From CALKAL01 sp051846895 (GTDB lineage Bacteria > Bacillota > Bacilli > Bacillales > Alkalibacillaceae), in assembly GCA_051846895.1 (NCBI GenBank), contig JBPYCQ010000016.1, forward strand, positions 1 through 56,132: a DNA stretch of 56,132 bases, given 5' to 3'. A program made the position numbers and the translations under genes. Below are positions 52,871 to 56,132 of the stretch, one piece after another. Under the pieces are notes generated by a model. The model did not search any database and had not been told where the DNA came from. It saw nothing but the letters and a program-made list of their open reading frames with translations. Position 1 is the first letter of the stretch. The number at the start of each line of letters is the position of its first letter.

Positions 52871-54373
52871 TTACCAATTATAAATCTTACCGTACTTTTT
52901 GTTTAAGTATTGGACCAAATAGTTTGGATTTAAACCTTCACCTGTTACCTCTTTTAATAAATCTAACGGTTCTTTCATGCTTCCGTGCTGATGAATATTT
53001 TTGTTTAACCAATCTTTAATTGGTGATAAATCATCATTAGCAATAGCTTCTTCGATATTGACAGTTTTTCTTAAACTATTTTCTATTTGCGCTCCATACA
53101 TATACCCTAAAGCATATGAAGGGAAATATCCAAAGTCTCCACCAGACCAATGTACATCTTGTAAAACACCATCTGTATCATTAGTTGGTCTAATTCCTAA
53201 ATATTCCTCCATTTTATCATTCCAAAGATTTGGTAGATCTTCTACTTTAATTTCACGGTTAATTAAACCTTTTTCTAACTCGTAGCGAATCATAATATGA
53301 AGTGGATACGTCATTTCGTCTGCTTCAATTCTAATGAAAGATGGTTTTACTTCATTAATTGCTCGATAAAAATCAAGCTTTGAAATGTCACTAAATGATT
53401 TAGGAGCAAATTCTAAAAATAAATTATAGTATTGATCCCAAAACTTTTCATTACGCCCTACAAAATTTTCCCAGAATAATGATTGGGATTCATGAATACC
53501 CATTGAAACAGCCGAACATACCGGTGTACCTGCTAACGATAAATCTAAGCCTTGCTCATATAAAGCATGACCACCTTCGTGAATGGTACCAAAGACTGCC
53601 ATACGGAAATCATTTTCATCATAACGAGTTGTGACACGAACGTCTTGATGATTAATATCGATTGCGAATGGATGTAAAGTTGTGTCTAATCGTCCTGCAT
53701 CGAAATCATAGCCCATTTTTTCTAATACTTTTAATGAGAATTGTTCTTGAGCTTCTTTAGGAAAATGAACAAGAATTTGACTTGCGTCTGGTTTGTCGCT
53801 CGAATTATTCACTTTTTCAATAAGTGTTGTCAATTCCGTTCTTAATTTCGGAAATACGTCATCTAACGTTTTAACGGTAACACCCGGTTCGTAGTTGTCT
53901 AACAAAGCATCGTATTTATTTTCCTTATAACCCCAATAATCGGCAAATCGAATATTAAAATCAACAATTTTTTCTAAGTAAGGCTTAAACATATCAAAAT
54001 CTGCTTTACCTCTTGCTTCTGCCCAGACAGATTCAGCTTGTGATGTTAGTTCTACAAACTCTTTATACTCGTTAGTCGGGATTTTTTTTGATTGATTGTA
54101 ATTTTTCTCAACTAATTCTATGGAACGGCGGATAACTGGATTATCTGAGCCTTTTAATCCATCGATATATTCTTTCATTTGATCCGAAGTCTGTAATTCA
54201 TGTGTTTTTTGAGAAAGTAATGCTAATGTTTCAGAACGTCTGTTAACACCTTTCTTTGGCGCTTTTGTTCTTAAATCCCATGCCATAAGTTTAATGGCTT
54301 CTCCATAAGATTCAAGCTGTTTATAATATTCCAAAAATTCCTGTTCTAATGGTGTGTAGTTGTTATTTTCCAT
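52871..54373 (-). CDS. ypwA: M32 metallocarboxypeptidase (YpwA)
   Basis: 500-residue zinc carboxypeptidase (thermostable carboxypeptidase 1 family). Zinc motif HEGGH in GTIHEGGHALYEQ (about residue 265), a third ligand in the IHESQSLFWEN segment, and RPTNDTDGVLQDVHWSGGDFGYFPSYALG near 405-433 are characteristic. GGGG lies 8 bases before the ATG. An IS110 element begins within about 40 bases upstream and may separate the gene from its promoter. Confidence 0.95.
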   Translation of the reverse strand: MENNNYTPLEQEFLEYYKQLESYGEAIKLMAWDLRTKAPKKGVNRRSETLALLSQKTHELQTSDQMKEYIDGLKGSDNPVIRRSIELVEKNYNQSKKIPTNEYKEFVELTSQAESVWAEARGKADFDMFKPYLEKIVDFNIRFADYWGYKENKYDALLDNYEPGVTVKTLDDVFPKLRTELTTLIEKVNNSSDKPDASQILVHFPKEAQEQFSLKVLEKMGYDFDAGRLDTTLHPFAIDINHQDVRVTTRYDENDFRMAVFGTIHEGGHALYEQGLDLSLAGTPVCSAVSMGIHESQSLFWENFVGRNEKFWDQYYNLFLEFAPKSFSDISKLDFYRAINEVKPSFIRIEADEMTYPLHIMIRYELEKGLINREIKVEDLPNLWNDKMEEYLGIRPTNDTDGVLQDVHWSGGDFGYFPSYALGYMYGAQIENSLRKTVNIEEAIANDDLSPIKDWLNKNIHQHGSMKEPLDLLKEVTGEGLNPNYLVQYLNKKYGKIYNW

Positions 54374-54456
54374 ATAAATTCCCCTCGTATATTATGTTTA
54401 GGCCCTATCATTTGAGCCCAGATTTTCTTGCATTTCCTGCTGAATATAGTCAAAAG

Positions 54457-54732
54457 TCTTGGACGTCCCGAGATGTTCCTAGATAATGGTCTTAGGATCA
54501 TTTGGGACAATTCTTTTCCCCCTTGTGGCTAGACCACACTATAAAGACTGTTTCCCAGTGTGCGTGCGGACCTTCCTACTCGCAGGCTGTGCACCCTGAA
54601 CCTCGAACCTAGATGATAGTAGCTCTGGGGCGGCTTTCGAATCAGGGATAGTACTTATACACGAGGTTGCTGATCGGCGTTCACACTAGGGATATCTCAG
54701 GGCGTCCAAGAAATAAGTACCAATGATTCTAA
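54457..54732 (+). ncRNA. Candidate IS110 bridge RNA
   Basis: CTTGGACG (54458-54465) pairs with CGTCCAAG (54713-54720). Within lie a hairpin with internal loop (GTCCC 54465 to GGGAC 54508, with inner TCCTA/TAGGA), a short TGTGG/CCACA stem (54524-54538), a GTGCG stem near 54558-54594, and a large looped hairpin from CCCTGA (54594) to TCAGGG (54647). An alternative pair is GTACTTAT (54651-54658) with ATAAGTAC (54723-54730). Internal loops of this kind carry target and donor guides in IS110-group bridge RNAs. Function inferred. Confidence 0.6.
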
Positions 54733-54754
54733 ATCGAAAGGAGGAAATCCCCCC

Positions 54755-55984
54755 ATGAAATTATTTGCTGGATTAGATGTTAGTTCTTTTGATATCAAGG
54801 TTTGTTTGTTAGATGGTGAAGGAGAAAAGGTTAAATCCTTCACGGTCTCTAATGACCTTCCTGGTGCGAGTGAGCTTCGGGATACCGTTTTAGAATGCGT
54901 GAATGGTCAGGCTGTTGATACACTCAGATTCGGGCTTGAGTCCACGTCTGTTTACAGTTTTCATCCATCCATGTTTCTTCATCATGACGAGGCTCTCAAA
55001 GCACTTGGCGCAGAGGTTTTTGTCATGAATCCGAAACAGATTGCGAACTTTAAAAAGAGTTATAGTGATATGGACAAAACCGATGAAATTGATGCCTTCG
55101 TCATCGCCGATTATCTGCGTTTTGGCCGATTGCCAATGTCCGTGGTAAAAGAGAGCCAATATGTTGCGCTCCAACAGCTTACACGTTCCAGGTATCAGCT
55201 GGTCCATCAGGTTACCAAGGAAAAGCAGCACTTCCTTCAACACTTGAGTTTTAAGTGCAACACTTTCAAAGAGGAGGTCGACTCTTCTGTCTTTGGAAAT
55301 GCCATGATGGAGCTGTTTTTTGAGAAGTTCAGTCTGGATGAACTTGCGCAAATGCCGGTCGAGGATCTGGCTGCTTTTCTTCAGGAAAAGGGCAGAAATC
55401 GTTTTGGGAATCCGGAATGCGTTGCGAAATCCATCCAGAAAGCTGTTCGCTCTTCCTATCGTTTAGACAAGGTTGTTGAAGATTCCATCGATATCATTCT
55501 CGGAACGACTATTGAAGTTATTCGTACACTTCAAAAGCAGGTAAAAGAGATTGATAAAGCAATCGAGAGAATAATGGCTGGCTTGACGCAAACGCTTGTA
55601 ACCATCCCTGGCATTGGGCCAGTATTCACAGCTGGAATTATCGCTGAGATCGGCCAAATCGAGCGATTTGATGATGAAACAAAGATAGCCAAATATGCAG
55701 GCCTTTATTGGCGAAAACACCAATCAGGCCGCTTTACAGCGGACGACACTTCACTTTCGCGGAACGGGAATCAGTACCTCAGATATTACCTGGTTGAAGC
55801 CGCCAACTCGGTAAGAAGGCACGTTCCTGAGTATCAAGCTTATTACGCGAAGAAATACCAAGAAGTTCCGAAGCATCAACATAAAAGAGCACTCGTCTTA
55901 ACCGCAAGAAAATTAGTGCGTTTGGTGGATGCGCTACTACGCAATCACCAAGTCTACACGCCAAAAAGGAGCGTGAATATATGA
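54755..55984 (+). CDS. IS110-family DEDD transposase
   Basis: 409 residues. The N-terminal RuvC-like domain has D9 (AGLDVSS), Glu in GLEST near 63 and the DKTDEIDAFVIADYL cluster near 108-122, giving the DEDD set. The C-terminal Tnp_20 domain has IPGIGPVFTAGIIAEIG, FAKYAGL-like IAKYAGLYW, and SLSRNGNQYLRYYL with the catalytic Ser region. GGAGG lies 10 bases before the ATG. The RNA-guided recombinase partner of the upstream candidate bridge RNA. Apparently intact. Confidence 0.93.
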   Translation: MKLFAGLDVSSFDIKVCLLDGEGEKVKSFTVSNDLPGASELRDTVLECVNGQAVDTLRFGLESTSVYSFHPSMFLHHDEALKALGAEVFVMNPKQIANFKKSYSDMDKTDEIDAFVIADYLRFGRLPMSVVKESQYVALQQLTRSRYQLVHQVTKEKQHFLQHLSFKCNTFKEEVDSSVFGNAMMELFFEKFSLDELAQMPVEDLAAFLQEKGRNRFGNPECVAKSIQKAVRSSYRLDKVVEDSIDIILGTTIEVIRTLQKQVKEIDKAIERIMAGLTQTLVTIPGIGPVFTAGIIAEIGQIERFDDETKIAKYAGLYWRKHQSGRFTADDTSLSRNGNQYLRYYLVEAANSVRRHVPEYQAYYAKKYQEVPKHQHKRALVLTARKLVRLVDALLRNHQVYTPKRSVNI

Positions 55985-56132
55985 AGTTAGCAAACTTCAA
56001 AAATCCTTTTAAATAATTCCAGTAATTACCAAATATTTACTGGTCTAGTTTCGTAATGCCTTTTTTAAGAAATCTGAACCTTGATAATCAAATATTTAAT
56101 TATTTCTTTGTTGACATACCACCGCAGGTCTT

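Larger units (their letters stand above)
54400..56132 (+). mobile_element. IS110-family insertion sequence (end beyond or near window edge)
   Basis: A 409-residue DEDD transposase with about 350 bp of structured non-coding DNA upstream and about 150 bp downstream. IS110 elements lack long terminal repeats and I could not define the exact ends; the left edge is near 54400, upstream of ypwA. GC content and codon use are higher than in neighbours, consistent with recent arrival. Downstream, CCAGTAA and TTACTGG form a hairpin at 56019-56043. Confidence 0.75.

Overview
The window is AT-rich DNA with Bacillaceae-type ribosome-binding sites (GGAGG/GGGGAGG) and many short intrinsic terminators. Its gene set (dynA, ypwA, bpsA-ypbQ, yozE, ykuS-like, yndM, yqfQ-like, yjcZ-type peptide, tandem tatA-tatC, thyA-folA) points to a spore-forming Bacillaceae member, plausibly of the Oceanobacillus/Virgibacillus kind. 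I cannot fix the genus from sequence alone.

Region 1 (1-10.7 kb) is a mobile island. An IS21-type element (1-2580, istA-istB) has cut the 3' end of tniQ in a Tn7-like transposon whose core genes tnsA-tnsB-tnsC-tniQ overlap on the minus strand (7268 down to 2565). Upstream of tnsA lies a two-gene cargo: a soluble protein resembling the DUF6731/DUF4747-like families, followed 14 bases later by a four-helix membrane protein with its own terminator. A 1.3-kb gene-poor stretch follows, with a 3' tRNA fragment. Next comes an array of four 18-base repeats at 10558-10687 that I read as the TnsB-binding right end. This end stops about 8 bases past the stop codon of an acetamidase/formamidase gene, the geometry expected of TnsD/TniQ-guided insertion.

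Region 2 (10.7-14.9 kb) holds a minus-strand operon. It encodes an alpha/beta hydrolase, an unusual fusion of an XRE-type DNA-binding domain to a degenerate ATP-synthase-beta-like domain, and the acetamidase. Nested palindromes overlap the likely promoter. A decayed mazEF-like toxin-antitoxin relic and a possible small structured RNA lie upstream, followed by a uridine-kinase-like gene.

Region 3 (15-46 kb) is mainly housekeeping and stress chromosome. It holds cell-wall enzymes (LysM-CAP, D,D-carboxypeptidase, PBP3-like, LysM-M14 endopeptidase), oxidative and quinone stress genes (SOD, two MsrA genes with one fused to MsrB, ring-cleaving dioxygenase, MhqD-like hydrolase), transporters (AtoE, EamA), a stand-alone sdhB paralogue and a frameshifted glycerophosphodiesterase. 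It also has a YkoP/glycosyltransferase pair, a degenerate-GGDEF membrane protein coupled to the double dynamin DynA, ung, and a tatA-tatA-tatC-yozE cluster. A second tatA (52 codons) and several other small genes are too short for ordinary gene calling.

Region 4 (45-56 kb) contains folA and thyA, an NlpC/P60 hydrolase, and a cold-shock gene with a long structured leader. A preQ1-I riboswitch lies directly on the ribosome-binding site of a queuosine-precursor transporter. Then come a two-domain sulfurtransferase, the bpsA-ypbQ alkylpyrone pair, a 408-bp MITE with perfect 8-bp target duplication, an SDR, an M32 carboxypeptidase, and an IS110-family element. The 350-bp leader of the IS110 element is rich in hairpins and is a strong candidate for a bridge (seek) RNA.
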